Source: Spirochaetota bacterium
GTDB taxonomy: Bacteria > Spirochaetota > UBA4802 > JAFGJZ01
Reading direction: 5' to 3'
Assembly (NCBI GenBank): GCA_029554345.1
Contig: JAKPJF010000053.1
Coordinates: forward strand, 1 to 64,000
DNA: 64,000 nucleotides
In this document: positions 50,786-60,142 of the stretch, piece by piece
Position numbering within the stretch: position 1 is the stretch's first letter
Layout: every line of letters begins with the position of its first letter
The notes under the pieces: model-generated
Told to the model about the DNA's origin: nothing
The model's database searches: none
The model's input: the letters and a program-made list of their open reading frames with translations, nothing else
Translations under genes and position numbers: made by a program

Positions 50786-51919
50786 TTAATGCTCAAAAAA
50801 GCGCTGCCTCATGGCAAGCGAAAAATCCTTTTCAAGATCTTCCGAAACCGAATAATCCTTATTATAAACGTCACGCCACATGTCATCCGATTCCATACAC
50901 ATGTACGTATAAACATCACCTATCGTATCTTTTATCATTTTATTGAACCCGGTATAGACTTCCCTGCGAAGCTGATGGGGATATCGGAATTTGCCGTCAC
51001 GTGAAGATACAAGTTCTCCAAGTGTTATCTTTTCATCCGGATGATTTTTTCTAATGATGTCCTTGAATGACGGTGAATATCTGAAACAGCCCATTGATAT
51101 CCACGCAATCTTTGAAGAATCTATTTCGTCTGAAATCATCGAAAGAACTTCCGCATATTTGCCGGACCAGTCTGGCGAATATATTATCGGATCAAAATGA
51201 AACGCAGCAAGAAAACCCGAATCAACTGCGCGTTTTGCGGCAATAATCCGCTCTTTTATGCTGACTGCCCCGAGTTCATATTTATCGGCATTTTCAACAC
51301 TGTTTAAAGAAAAACCCACAACACTCTTTCCTTTGTTTTTTATACCTAACAAATGATCGATATTATCTGTCTTAGTTTTCAGTTCTATCATAACGCCGTC
51401 GCATTCTGCCGCTCTCTCAACAAGAAGTCTTCCTATCATTGAAATATCATCAAGCATCAATGAGTCCGTATATTCACCAGTCCCTATTCTGTAGACAGTA
51501 TTTTTATCGCGTTGGTTGAGAAAATTTTCGAATTCAACAAGTATATCTTCAATATTACTGAAAACAAGAATACCGAATGAATTAAGATATGACTGAAGAT
51601 AACAATAAGCACAGTTGTAAAAACAACCGAATCCGGTATTTACCAGACGGTAATTACAGCAGATCATTCTTGGAGTCTTCGGGCATACCTGGAAAAAACG
51701 GCCCTTAAATTCCTTCAACACCACAACTTCCTTTGAATCATAATGCTTTTTTAGAGTGGTTAATATCGAAGAAAGTTCATCTTCTGTCGAATAGGGAATC
51801 TTTTCGCATGAATTTAAGGCAAGAAAGCGTTTTACCACCGGACGGTCGGAATCTTTTCTATCATAAACGATACATAAAACTCTATTTTTACGAAGCATGT
51901 ATTCAAATAAAATATCCAT
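50786..51919 (-). CDS. Spore photoproduct lyase-like radical SAM protein
   Basis: The 377-residue protein has the radical SAM motif as Cys99-x3-Cys103-x2-Cys106 (GCFYNCAYCYLQSYLN), the spacing and following YLQ of the spore photoproduct lyase family. An SPL-type N-terminal domain precedes it, and a conserved WISMGCFRYSP segment lies near residue 275. SPL repairs the UV lesion 5-thyminyl-5,6-dihydrothymine in spores. Homologues in non-sporulating bacteria exist, with unclear substrates. No sporulation gene is in the window. It sits 45 bases upstream of prfB on the same strand. Confidence 0.85.
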   Translation of the reverse strand: MDILFEYMLRKNRVLCIVYDRKDSDRPVVKRFLALNSCEKIPYSTEDELSSILTTLKKHYDSKEVVVLKEFKGRFFQVCPKTPRMICCNYRLVNTGFGCFYNCAYCYLQSYLNSFGILVFSNIEDILVEFENFLNQRDKNTVYRIGTGEYTDSLMLDDISMIGRLLVERAAECDGVMIELKTKTDNIDHLLGIKNKGKSVVGFSLNSVENADKYELGAVSIKERIIAAKRAVDSGFLAAFHFDPIIYSPDWSGKYAEVLSMISDEIDSSKIAWISMGCFRYSPSFKDIIRKNHPDEKITLGELVSSRDGKFRYPHQLRREVYTGFNKMIKDTIGDVYTYMCMESDDMWRDVYNKDYSVSEDLEKDFSLAMRQRFFEH

Positions 51920-52058
51920 AAGCTGAATATAAAAACAGCACTTATACTGGCAACCAATAAAACCTTGGGAATAGAAACAAAAGTATTATTAAATTAAACT
52001 ATAATCCAAATGGTTAATTACTGTTTCGTTTCAGCCGAATAAATAATTCACTATAAAT

Positions 52059-52087
52059 AAAAAAAGATGCACCGGGCATCTTTTTTT
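52059..52087 (-). terminator. Bidirectional intrinsic terminator
   Basis: GATGC (52066-52070) pairs with GCATC (52076-52080), and the stem is extended by an A-run and a T-run on either side, with an ACCGG loop. It follows the stop of the minus-strand gene at 52109. The 189-base gap 51920-52108 shows nothing else. Confidence 0.75.
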
Positions 52088-52108
52088 ATTCTTAAATTGA
52101 CTATTATT

Positions 52109-52630
52109 TTAAGCCAAAGCTGCGGCTTTATTTTCACCGAAAGAATTGTACCATAGCATTTCTTCAGGAGTAAAATTATCCATTATGCCCATATTAAGAT
52201 AGTAATCCTTCAAAATCTTGAGATGAAGAATCTCACTTTCTTCTTCAGTATATTTTTCAGCTCCCGAAGTTATGATCTCTGAACCATACGACTCGACCCA
52301 TTCAAAAAATTCCGCTTTCTGATCAGAAAAAATACGGTAGGATGACATGATATCAAATTTTACGGTGTCACACACGCTTGTAAACTCGTCATCCGAATAT
52401 TTTACGGCATCAGCTCCGAGTTCTGTCTGAAAAAAGTCGCCCCATGTTACAACATCAGGATAAACTCCGTATTTGACAAATAATGCTTCAGGTGTTCCTT
52501 CTGTCAGATATTTTCTTGAAACATTTCTGTCAATAAATGACTTCAACTCTATAAGCTCATTGACCTTTCTCATTGACAGCTTACCCTGATTCACGAAAGG
52601 CAGTATTGCACTGTTCAATATTCTTTCCAT
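52109..52630 (-). CDS. Uncharacterised protein
   Basis: The 173-residue protein starts at ATG 52630 with GGAG six bases upstream (GTG four codons earlier is weaker). It is helical, acidic and cytoplasmic, with no recognised motif. Aromatic-rich segments such as VVTWGDFFQTELGADAV and FTPEEMLWYNSFGENKAA are distinctive. It is transcribed alone, divergent from the tandem cNMP-binding gene, and followed by its own terminator. Confidence 0.65.
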   Translation of the reverse strand: MERILNSAILPFVNQGKLSMRKVNELIELKSFIDRNVSRKYLTEGTPEALFVKYGVYPDVVTWGDFFQTELGADAVKYSDDEFTSVCDTVKFDIMSSYRIFSDQKAEFFEWVESYGSEIITSGAEKYTEEESEILHLKILKDYYLNMGIMDNFTPEEMLWYNSFGENKAAALA

Positions 52631-52755
52631 TTCAGTCTCCACGCGGATAAATTACGCCGCTTAAGGCTTATAACCGCTCTTTCATTAAAAATCGGAACAT
52701 TCGCCGATTTTGATTAATTTTTTTCATATTATTTACGCTTCAAATATTAAATTGC

Positions 52756-52785
52756 TTGAAAAATCTTTTGGATGAGTCCGATAAT
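52756..52785 (+). promoter_or_regulatory. Candidate promoter of the tandem cNMP-binding gene
   Basis: TTGAAA (52756-52761) and GATAAT (52780-52785) are 18 bases apart and fit sigma70. The same -10 lies inside TCCGATAAT, the nonamer also found before fliD and fliS, so a FliA-type reading is possible but has a weaker -35. It ends about 42 bases before the ATG. Confidence 0.45.
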
Positions 52786-52826
52786 CAATCGTATGTATTT
52801 CGGCGTTTTGCCTATATTGGTGACAG

Positions 52827-54047
52827 ATGAGTGCTGGTCAGTTTAAAGTAGAAAATTACATGGCGAATTCCTTCGTTACTGTCGAAGGAAAGAAAAATTC
52901 TGAAAATTTCTTCATCGTTTTAAGGGGTCAGGTTAAAATAAGTACTGACAACCCTTCTCTTACGGATGAAGCTTCATCATTTCTCGGTCCGGGGGATTTT
53001 TTCGGAGTTATTTCATGCATGAGCGGCCATGCAAGAACAGAAACAGCCATAGCTGTATCACCGCTTTCGGCAATTTCCGTAAGACGGGAACAGTTCGGCG
53101 AACTGATTCAGAAAAACCCTGCTGTAGCCATGAAAATTATCCGTTTTTTCAGCAGAAAACTCAGAGAATATGATCTTTCTATTACTCAACTGACGCTGAA
53201 AAACTCTGCCGACGAAACCCCGGAGCACCTTTATAAAATCGGTGAATATTATTTAAGCAAAAGAATTTTCAACCATGCCGTATATGCTTTTCAGCGCTAT
53301 CTTGTCTATTGCCCAGGCGGGCCGAATTCAGAAAACGCAATCAACCGGCTAAAACAGCTTAAATCACCGCTCAAGGCGCCCAATCAGGACGAAAATAATA
53401 AACTTACCCGCACATACAAAGACAATCAGATGATTTTCTGCGAGAATGAATACGGTCACGAATTATATATTATCCAGGCCGGTCAGGTCAAAATTACTAA
53501 AATAGTTCATGAAGAAATACTTCTGGCCGTTCTAAAGCCCGGCGACATTTTCGGAGAAATGGCAATACTTGAAAACAGACCCAGAAGTGCATCCGCAATC
53601 AGTTTCGGCGAAGTCACTTTAATGGCGGTAAACAAATCAAACTTTGAAACGATGGTGCAGGCTCAGCCTCAGCTTGCTACAAAACTGATTACACTTCTTT
53701 CCGAGAGAATATGGACGGCATACCGTCAGCTTGAAAACCTGACAATAAACGATGTAATCGGACGTGCTTATGACACTCTCCTGCTTCAAATTGAAAAACA
53801 GAAAATTCTCATAAGACCAAAACAGTCACACAACTTTCAATTCGGGGTTGATGAACTTATGAAAATGATAGGTATCCCGAAAGAAAAATCAAATGCGATG
53901 CTTGCACAGCTTTTTGACGGAAAACTAATTACCATTGACGAAGGGAAAATAATATGTACAGATATTTCCGAGCTTGAAAAAGTTTCCCAGTTCTACAGAA
54001 AAAAATCCCTCATGGAAAAGAAACGTGAAGCATCGAAAAATAATTAA
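52827..54047 (+). CDS. Tandem cyclic-nucleotide-binding regulator (CRP-like)
   Basis: The 406-residue protein has two cNMP-binding domains. The first (about 10-125) has LGPGDFFGVISCMSGHARTETA. A short TPR-like linker follows (YKIGEYYLSKRIFNHAVYAFQRYLVY). The second domain (about 190-300) has the fuller phosphate-binding cassette PGDIFGEMAILENRPRSASA. The C-terminal 80 residues are a CRP-type winged helix (VDELMKMIGIPKEKSNAMLAQLFDGKLI). The first cassette lacks the arginine expected for phosphate binding, so it may not bind ligand. A class I cyclase at 60143 is a likely source of cAMP. The AsmA-like gene overlaps its end. Confidence 0.88.
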   Translation: MSAGQFKVENYMANSFVTVEGKKNSENFFIVLRGQVKISTDNPSLTDEASSFLGPGDFFGVISCMSGHARTETAIAVSPLSAISVRREQFGELIQKNPAVAMKIIRFFSRKLREYDLSITQLTLKNSADETPEHLYKIGEYYLSKRIFNHAVYAFQRYLVYCPGGPNSENAINRLKQLKSPLKAPNQDENNKLTRTYKDNQMIFCENEYGHELYIIQAGQVKITKIVHEEILLAVLKPGDIFGEMAILENRPRSASAISFGEVTLMAVNKSNFETMVQAQPQLATKLITLLSERIWTAYRQLENLTINDVIGRAYDTLLLQIEKQKILIRPKQSHNFQFGVDELMKMIGIPKEKSNAMLAQLFDGKLITIDEGKIICTDISELEKVSQFYRKKSLMEKKREASKNN

Positions 54048-56088
54048 GTTCTTCCTGATTCTATCAGCCGCATCAATTTTATCAATCGGAATTCTCACTC
54101 TTCTGTTTTTTCTTTTTTTTCCTAAAGATAAAATCAGCTCAATGATAGTATCAAAAGCAAGAAGTACTCTCAATCGTCATATAGAAGCCGGAAAAATCGA
54201 TTATTCGGCAGGCGGCATCAAGATCCATTCAGTTAAAATCCATGAAACCGATTCTGCAGAATCGGAAGTTATGGTTTCGATAAAATCAGTATCAGTACGT
54301 TTTTCTCTATTGTCTCTTCTTACAGACGACTTTCAACTTAAAAAAATATATTTCAATGAAGCTGATATCAACATAAGATATGACAACGGGAAATATAACA
54401 TTAAAAGCCTTATTGATAATATGAAACAAAACAGTTCCGGCGAAAGTGCATCGAAACCGGATATAAAGTTTTCAGACTGCCGTTTAAATCTGATAAGCAC
54501 CGAAAAAGAATATATTCCTGCATGCGGAATTTACCAGTTCGGGTGTGATTTATCATTTGACGGTGAAATAATTGAAGCTGACAATTTTTCAGTTACATTG
54601 CCCGAATCACGAGGAAATATTGAAACCGAATTCATTATAACAAAGGAAAACGATAAATCAGTAATCTCCGGAAACTTAAACATTCAGAAACTTCGACTCG
54701 ATTGGCTTTATAAAATAAAAGATATTACAGGGCTTCCTTTTGTTGAAGCTAACGGCAAACTTTCAGCATTCGTTCTGAAAGACGGAACAATTGAAGGAAA
54801 GGCTGAAGCCAAATCCCAGATGTCAAAAGGCGGTTTTCTTGAAGCAGAAGGAAGACTCAAAATAAATTTTTCTGAAAAAAACATCACCGTCGATAACGGA
54901 GAAGCTGTCTTAAATCAGTCAAAAGCGAAAGTTTCATACCTTAACATAATAACAAACGGTCCTCAAATCAATTTCACGGCTCCCTCTGCTGATTTAACTC
55001 TGCCTGACTTATTTCCGTATCTCGACTTCATTCCTTCAGGAATCGACGGACATTACAAGGGGTCAGTATCATACCGTGCTCATAAGTTAAGCATTGAAGG
55101 CGAATTGTCAAATGGGTCATTTCTTAAAACAAAAAATTTAATAACCGGAGTTAACTCAAAGATTTCGGTAAAGAACAATATCTTTTCGCATGAAAATATC
55201 CCTTTCACATTCAGAAATAAACCAGCTACTATATCAATAGCATCGCTGGATGAATCTCTTGAAAATATCGCAGCTAACATAAACATTTCCGATGCTGAAA
55301 CCGACGATTTCGCACTTCTCGGAGAATCATTAGGCCAAAACAATTCTACCCAGTCAAAAACAACCGTAAAAGGAACTCTGAGTCTCGGCCAAATGAAATT
55401 CAAAAAAGGTGTTGCCGAAAAAGTAACTTTGAAATTTTCAAAATCAGGAAACACTCTTTCCGTTCCATCAGCTTCATTCAGCCTGTTTGATGCTCTATTT
55501 GCCGGAGAGTTTTATATTTCAGATTTATCAGGAAAAGGAAACGGAAATTTTAAAATGCGGTTCAGTAATCTCAAAATTCAAAAACTCTCAGAGCTTGATG
55601 AAAATTTCTCCGACCGGGCTTTCGGAATTGCAGAGGGAAAAGCCGAAGGAAATTTTTCATTATCCGCAAAAAATATTTCCGATGAGCTCAATTACCACTC
55701 TGAATTCAGTATAACAAACGGGAAGATTACAAATACCGGTCTTCAGAATAATCTTGGATTTCTCCTTGATCCGCTGAAACATAAACTCAGAGACATCGAA
55801 TTCAACAGAATATACGGAAGCTTTGATGCATACGGACCGAGATATATAATAAGACAAATCGCCTTTACATCACGCGACATCAAACTTTCTGTCGCCGGTG
55901 ATGTGAACAAAGATAAATCAGGAAACATAAACATAAAACTTGAATTCAATAATGATTTCATTGCAGATATCCCCAATATTGCCTACATAAATCTCAGCAA
56001 ATACAAAACAGGCAAATGGTATCTTATACCAATAAGAGCCAAAGGTTCCGACATAACCAAAAAAGATAATTATAATATTGTTGATTAA
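54025..56088 (+). CDS. AsmA-like inner-membrane-anchored protein
   Basis: The 687-residue protein starts at GTG 54025 (AAGAAA upstream), with a single N-terminal membrane helix (KIIKFFLILSAASILSIGILTLLFFLFF). A long beta-rich periplasmic region follows, including KARSTLNRHIEAGKIDYSAGGIKIH and FSVTLPESRGNIETEF, and the C-terminus resembles AsmA-type ends (LGFLLDPLKHKLRDIEFNRIYGSF). AsmA/TamB-like proteins bridge lipid transport between membranes, so this supports a two-membrane cell. The longer frame starting at 53974 would overlap the previous gene by 74 bases and is less likely. Confidence 0.78.
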   Translation: MKHRKIIKFFLILSAASILSIGILTLLFFLFFPKDKISSMIVSKARSTLNRHIEAGKIDYSAGGIKIHSVKIHETDSAESEVMVSIKSVSVRFSLLSLLTDDFQLKKIYFNEADINIRYDNGKYNIKSLIDNMKQNSSGESASKPDIKFSDCRLNLISTEKEYIPACGIYQFGCDLSFDGEIIEADNFSVTLPESRGNIETEFIITKENDKSVISGNLNIQKLRLDWLYKIKDITGLPFVEANGKLSAFVLKDGTIEGKAEAKSQMSKGGFLEAEGRLKINFSEKNITVDNGEAVLNQSKAKVSYLNIITNGPQINFTAPSADLTLPDLFPYLDFIPSGIDGHYKGSVSYRAHKLSIEGELSNGSFLKTKNLITGVNSKISVKNNIFSHENIPFTFRNKPATISIASLDESLENIAANINISDAETDDFALLGESLGQNNSTQSKTTVKGTLSLGQMKFKKGVAEKVTLKFSKSGNTLSVPSASFSLFDALFAGEFYISDLSGKGNGNFKMRFSNLKIQKLSELDENFSDRAFGIAEGKAEGNFSLSAKNISDELNYHSEFSITNGKITNTGLQNNLGFLLDPLKHKLRDIEFNRIYGSFDAYGPRYIIRQIAFTSRDIKLSVAGDVNKDKSGNINIKLEFNNDFIADIPNIAYINLSKYKTGKWYLIPIRAKGSDITKKDNYNIVD

Positions 56089-56129
56089 AAAGCTTTCATT
56101 GATTTTTGTGGATTAATCCGCAGGAAAAT

Positions 56130-57260
56130 ATGAAAAAAAAGAAAAAACAATTAATTGACTCAATTGCAGAGCCTTATAGAAACACCGCCAACCCTGAATG
56201 CGAATTTTTCGGTTCTTGCGGCGGGTGCTTGTTTCAGGACATTTCATACGAAAACCAGCTTCTGCTGAAGAAAGATTACCTGAACGGAGTTTTTAAAGAT
56301 GTGCTTGAAATAGACAAGGTGCACTCTTCGATTAAATATGGTTATAGAAACCGAATGGATTACGTTGCCGCATTCGGCAAAAGAGGACTACGAAAAAGAG
56401 GTTTTTTCAAAGAGGTAATAGATATTACTCAATGCCCTCTTCTTCAGAATGAAAGCTCAGCTGTATGGCGGGAAGCCCGCCAAATAACCGAAAACCTCAA
56501 TGACTATAATTTTATCGTTCACAAGGGAATCCTGAGATATATCGTTCTCAGACAGTCATATTTCAAAAAAGAGACTATGTGCAATTTTGTTCTTAATGAA
56601 AACAACGACGAATGCGTACAGGCTCTTGAAAAAATTAATGCTGATTCTAAATCCATAATAATCCATTCCGGACTCGCCGACTTAAGCTTCGGTGAAGTTG
56701 AACGAAATATCAAAAACGGGTTTATCACAGAAGAGTTTGACGGAATAAAATTCAGAATTTACCCGAATTCATTCTTTCAATCAAACTCAGAATGTGCGCT
56801 TAATGTTTATAGAAAAATAGCTGATGCATCTTTCGGCAATCTGCTCGATCTTTATTGCGGAGTCGGAAGTATTTCACTTTTTGCCGCTCAAAAAGCAGAA
56901 CAGGTAACTGGAGTCGAAATAGTTCAGGAAGCTGTAAACGCAGCAAACGAAAATAAAGAGCTCAACAATATAAACAACACAGAGTTTATCTGTGCTGATG
57001 CACTCGATTACATGAAAACAAAGCGCAACCAGTTTGACTGTGTAATTCTTGATCCTCCGCGATCGGGTGTTCATCCCAAAGTCTACAAACACTTAAGCGA
57101 ACTGAATCCGAAAAGAATCATATACATGTCATGCAATCCTTCCGCATTCAAAGAAGAGATTCAATATCTGCCTGACTATAAAATATCTTCTTTTGAAGCA
57201 TTTGATATGTTTCCGCAGACCCCGCACATAGAAACCCTCGCGGTGCTTGACAGAAAATGA
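56130..57260 (+). CDS. RumA/TrmA-family RNA (uracil-5-)-methyltransferase
   Basis: The 376-residue protein starts at ATG 56130 after AGGA. It has the N-terminal Fe-S cysteines CEFFGSCGGCLFQDISY, SAM motif I LLDLYCGVGSISLFAA, the FQSNSECA block, and the catalytic cysteine region IYMSCNPSAF. It methylates C5 of uridine in 23S rRNA or tRNA; which base (RlmD/RlmC/TrmA) cannot be told from sequence. The N-terminal TRAM domain of many homologues is absent or very short. The stop overlaps the next gene by 4 bases (ATGA). Confidence 0.9.
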   Translation: MKKKKKQLIDSIAEPYRNTANPECEFFGSCGGCLFQDISYENQLLLKKDYLNGVFKDVLEIDKVHSSIKYGYRNRMDYVAAFGKRGLRKRGFFKEVIDITQCPLLQNESSAVWREARQITENLNDYNFIVHKGILRYIVLRQSYFKKETMCNFVLNENNDECVQALEKINADSKSIIIHSGLADLSFGEVERNIKNGFITEEFDGIKFRIYPNSFFQSNSECALNVYRKIADASFGNLLDLYCGVGSISLFAAQKAEQVTGVEIVQEAVNAANENKELNNINNTEFICADALDYMKTKRNQFDCVILDPPRSGVHPKVYKHLSELNPKRIIYMSCNPSAFKEEIQYLPDYKISSFEAFDMFPQTPHIETLAVLDRK

Positions 57261-58393
57261 CCGAATCAAACATTGAAAAACGTGTTAAACGACATATAAA
57301 AGCCAAAACGCATAATTTTTTTGCGGTATACCCTCCTGGATTTTCCGAATGCGCTGATAAAGAGATCAGAAAAGTTGAAGGCGCTGATAACATTTCTGTC
57401 GAATACGGCGGCCTCAATTTTTCAGGGAAAATGGACACACTTTACCGGGCAACTATGCAATTACGGGGTTCTACAAGAATTCTTATGCGCATAACGGATT
57501 TTCATGCAGAAAACTTCCGCGAGCTCAAAAGAAAAACTGAATCGGTTCCATGGGAACTTTATGTAGGGGAAAATTTTAACTTTAATTATTCAGTCAGTTG
57601 CGAGAAATCAAGACTTTATCATTCCGGCGCTGTTGAAGAAACCCTGAAAGAAGCAATGCAGAATAAAACATCAATTCAAGGAATAAATCATACAATATAT
57701 GCACGTATTATAAATGACAGATGCACTCTCAGTATTGACACAAGCGGAGATCCGCTTTACAAACGCGGATATAAAATTATGACCCCGGAAGCGCCTCTTC
57801 GCGAAAATATCTGCGCGATGATTCTTAACCAGTTTAAATTAAACGATTTTTCATCAATAATTGATCCTATGTGCGGAGGAGGCACCTTCACGCTGGAAGC
57901 ATGCTCTCTTTTGGGGCATATCAGTCCTTTTGCTGAAAACAGGTTTTTTGCTTTTCAGAATTTTCCGGTTTACAGCGTAAAAACTTTTATGGACATAAAA
58001 CGCCGTCTCTCCGTTGAAAAATCCCGGACTGATTTTTTTGCCTTCGATTTAAATGATGACTCAGTAAAATTAAGCCGGCAAAACTTTTCAAACGCCGGTC
58101 TTTCTGAGATTATAAATTCAGATAAGAATGATTTTTTCTCCCTGCAGAGAAATAACTTTCCTGACGGAAATATTCTAATAGTGCTAAATCCGCCTTACGG
58201 GAAACGTATTGAATCGGATGACAGCATGTTCAGCAGAATATGCTCTAAACTTAAAAATGATTTTTCAGATGCATCATTCGCCGTCGTTCTTCCCGATAAT
58301 GAATCGGATATTTTCACCGAAAGATTTGACTGCAAAAGAATAATGTTTTCAAATGGCGGAATTAAAGTATCGGCAATTATCAGAGAGGTTTAG
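57257..58393 (+). CDS. THUMP-domain SAM-dependent RNA methyltransferase (RlmL-N/TrmN-like)
   Basis: The 378-residue protein has an N-terminal ferredoxin-like/THUMP region ([36 protein letters not shown]) and the middle [17 protein letters not shown] Rossmann methyltransferase with [14 protein letters not shown] and the N6/N2-type motif NPPYGKRI follows. This is the UPF0020 arrangement seen in the RlmL N-terminal half (m2G2445 of 23S rRNA) and TrmN. Target not determinable. It overlaps the previous methyltransferase by ATGA and precedes purH by one base. Confidence 0.88.
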   Translation: MTESNIEKRVKRHIKAKTHNFFAVYPPGFSECADKEIRKVEGADNISVEYGGLNFSGKMDTLYRATMQLRGSTRILMRITDFHAENFRELKRKTESVPWELYVGENFNFNYSVSCEKSRLYHSGAVEETLKEAMQNKTSIQGINHTIYARIINDRCTLSIDTSGDPLYKRGYKIMTPEAPLRENICAMILNQFKLNDFSSIIDPMCGGGTFTLEACSLLGHISPFAENRFFAFQNFPVYSVKTFMDIKRRLSVEKSRTDFFAFDLNDDSVKLSRQNFSNAGLSEIINSDKNDFFSLQRNNFPDGNILIVLNPPYGKRIESDDSMFSRICSKLKNDFSDASFAVVLPDNESDIFTERFDCKRIMFSNGGIKVSAIIREV

Positions 58394-58394
58394 C

Positions 58395-58985
58395 ATGACA
58401 AAAATTAAACGGGTTTTAATCAGTGTTTCAGATAAAACAGGAGTAGCAGATTTTGCTAAAAGCCTGAGCTCTTTCGGAGTTGAATTTTTATCAACCGGCG
58501 GAACAGCAAAAATGCTCAGAGACGAAGGTTTGAAAGTAACTGATGTAAGCGAATACACAGGTTTTCCTGAAATGATGGACGGAAGAGTTAAAACTCTTCA
58601 TCCGAAAGTACATGGTGCATTTTTGGCTCTTAGAGATAAAAAAGAGCATGTAGATTCCATGAAAGAACACGGAATTATCCCAATTGATATGGTGATAATC
58701 AATCTCTATCCTTTCAAAAAAACTATTGAAAAGCCCGGAGTTTCTCTGGAAGAAGCGATTGAAAACATCGATATCGGCGGTCCTGCAATGCTCCGTTCTT
58801 CTGCGAAAAATTACCGTTCGGTAACGGTAATAACCGATCCGTCAGATTATTCAGCAGTTCTTTCCGAAATGACTTCAAATTCAGGATCTGTAAGCGTTGA
58901 AACAAATAAACGTTTGGCCGTTAAAGTTTATAAACTTACAAGCGAATATGACTCGATGATTACAAATTATCTTTCTAAAAACTAA
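58395..58985 (+). CDS. Stand-alone IMP cyclohydrolase (PurH N-terminal domain)
   Basis: The 196-residue product starts at ATG 58395, one base after the previous stop, with GAGAGG upstream; the longer open frame runs into that gene. It contains the MGS-type fold and signatures of the PurH cyclohydrolase half: [45 protein letters not shown] and [16 protein letters not shown]. It ends at [13 protein letters not shown], the point where the AICAR transformylase half normally begins. That half is absent, so formylation of AICAR must be done elsewhere. It catalyses the last step to IMP. Confidence 0.93.
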   Translation: MTKIKRVLISVSDKTGVADFAKSLSSFGVEFLSTGGTAKMLRDEGLKVTDVSEYTGFPEMMDGRVKTLHPKVHGAFLALRDKKEHVDSMKEHGIIPIDMVIINLYPFKKTIEKPGVSLEEAIENIDIGGPAMLRSSAKNYRSVTVITDPSDYSAVLSEMTSNSGSVSVETNKRLAVKVYKLTSEYDSMITNYLSKN

Positions 58986-58994
58986 GTCTCACCG

Positions 58995-59019
58995 AAATCC
59001 CGGTTCAATACCGGGATTT
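58995..59019 (+). terminator. Intrinsic terminator after the IMP cyclohydrolase
   Basis: AAATCCCGG (58995-59003) pairs with CCGGGATTT (59011-59019) with a 7-base loop, followed by TCTTTATT. It closes the methyltransferase-cyclohydrolase operon. Confidence 0.8.
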
Positions 59020-59108
59020 TCTTTATTAATTTGACAAATTCGTTAAACTATTCTATAAATAATTCCGACAAGATATATAGGGATTTCTGTCATCTCACGG
59101 AGGATTAA

Positions 59109-60008
59109 ATGTCTAAAAAAAGATTTTTGCTAATAATTGCAGTTCCCGTATTAATTTTAGCGGTATTTACGTCTATTTATGCCATGAAACCGAGCTATGG
59201 CTGGAAATACATAGATATTCTCAAACTTTCAAGATATAATGAAGACAGAATTGCTTTTCAGCATGTTGACACTTTCTCTGAACCTTATGCTGATGACTCA
59301 GTTGAATGTCTTCTTGTAATCCGCGACAGAAAAATGTATCTCTTCAAAGACGGATTTGACGATGAATCGACTGTCAGACAGGAAAGACTTCTTCTTGATA
59401 TGGAGAATAAACTTTATGATGATCAGGAAATGTGGAAAAATAAAATGAACGGTCTTCCTGACAGCGTCATTGTAACTGACAGAAGAATAGAACTTATGAA
59501 GTCCTTTGATGAGAAGTTTGTAAATGACAACTTCGGCAATTACTATAAAACTGTTCGGGCCGCTTTCCTTAAAAGGCACGTAGCCATTTTCAGCGAATTG
59601 ATGCGCAACAGAAAAGATTCAGGACTGCTTGTAAACCGCAGTCCGATAGATAAAGAGATGTATCTCAATGCGCCTGAACAACCGACAAAATATTCCATAA
59701 ATGCATCTGCTAAAACTATTGATGAAAAAACATATTACTGTGAAGATGCGGACGGAGACGGAATTACTGAAACATTTACAGTTAACCGCCCTGACGGCTT
59801 CAACTGGGGTTATAGATCAGGACCGAATATTATTCATATCTATAAGACCAAAAACAAAGAAATTACAGATATTATAGGAAATCTTGCCAAATATTCTTAT
59901 TACGGAACAGAAGAAGAAGAAAAAAGCATAATCAACACCCTTCCTAAGGAAGATGAAATCGTTGACATGATAAAAGATATTGTTCCTGACGAGAAATTCT
60001 ACAAATAA
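59109..60008 (+). CDS. Exported or membrane-anchored protein with a Ca-binding-like loop
   Basis: The 299-residue protein has an N-terminal hydrophobic segment (FLLIIAVPVLILAVFTSIYAM), either signal or anchor. The rest is hydrophilic, with a helical domain (residues about 95-185). Residues about 215-223 (DADGDGITE) follow the D-x-D-x-D-G-x-x-E calcium-loop pattern, but no second EF-hand helix pair is evident. No family is recognised. A strong GGAGG site precedes the ATG. It is transcribed alone between two terminators. Confidence 0.65.
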   Translation: MSKKRFLLIIAVPVLILAVFTSIYAMKPSYGWKYIDILKLSRYNEDRIAFQHVDTFSEPYADDSVECLLVIRDRKMYLFKDGFDDESTVRQERLLLDMENKLYDDQEMWKNKMNGLPDSVIVTDRRIELMKSFDEKFVNDNFGNYYKTVRAAFLKRHVAIFSELMRNRKDSGLLVNRSPIDKEMYLNAPEQPTKYSINASAKTIDEKTYYCEDADGDGITETFTVNRPDGFNWGYRSGPNIIHIYKTKNKEITDIIGNLAKYSYYGTEEEEKSIINTLPKEDEIVDMIKDIVPDEKFYK

Positions 60009-60017
60009 ATTTCGACG

Positions 60018-60051
60018 AAAAATAAGTCAGCAAATCTGCTGACTTATTTTT
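60018..60051 (+). terminator. Intrinsic terminator, 15-bp stem
   Basis: A perfect 15-bp stem (60018-60032 with 60037-60051) has an AATC loop, and the 3' arm ends in a run of Ts. It lies 10 bases after the preceding stop and is the longest perfect stem I found among the terminators here. Confidence 0.9.
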
Positions 60052-60142
60052 TATGCCTTTATCAAATTCAAAAAAATATGCCAATTCCAATTTCTACTTG
60101 ATATAATATATACATCATTCAAGGATATCATGTCGGGGGAAA

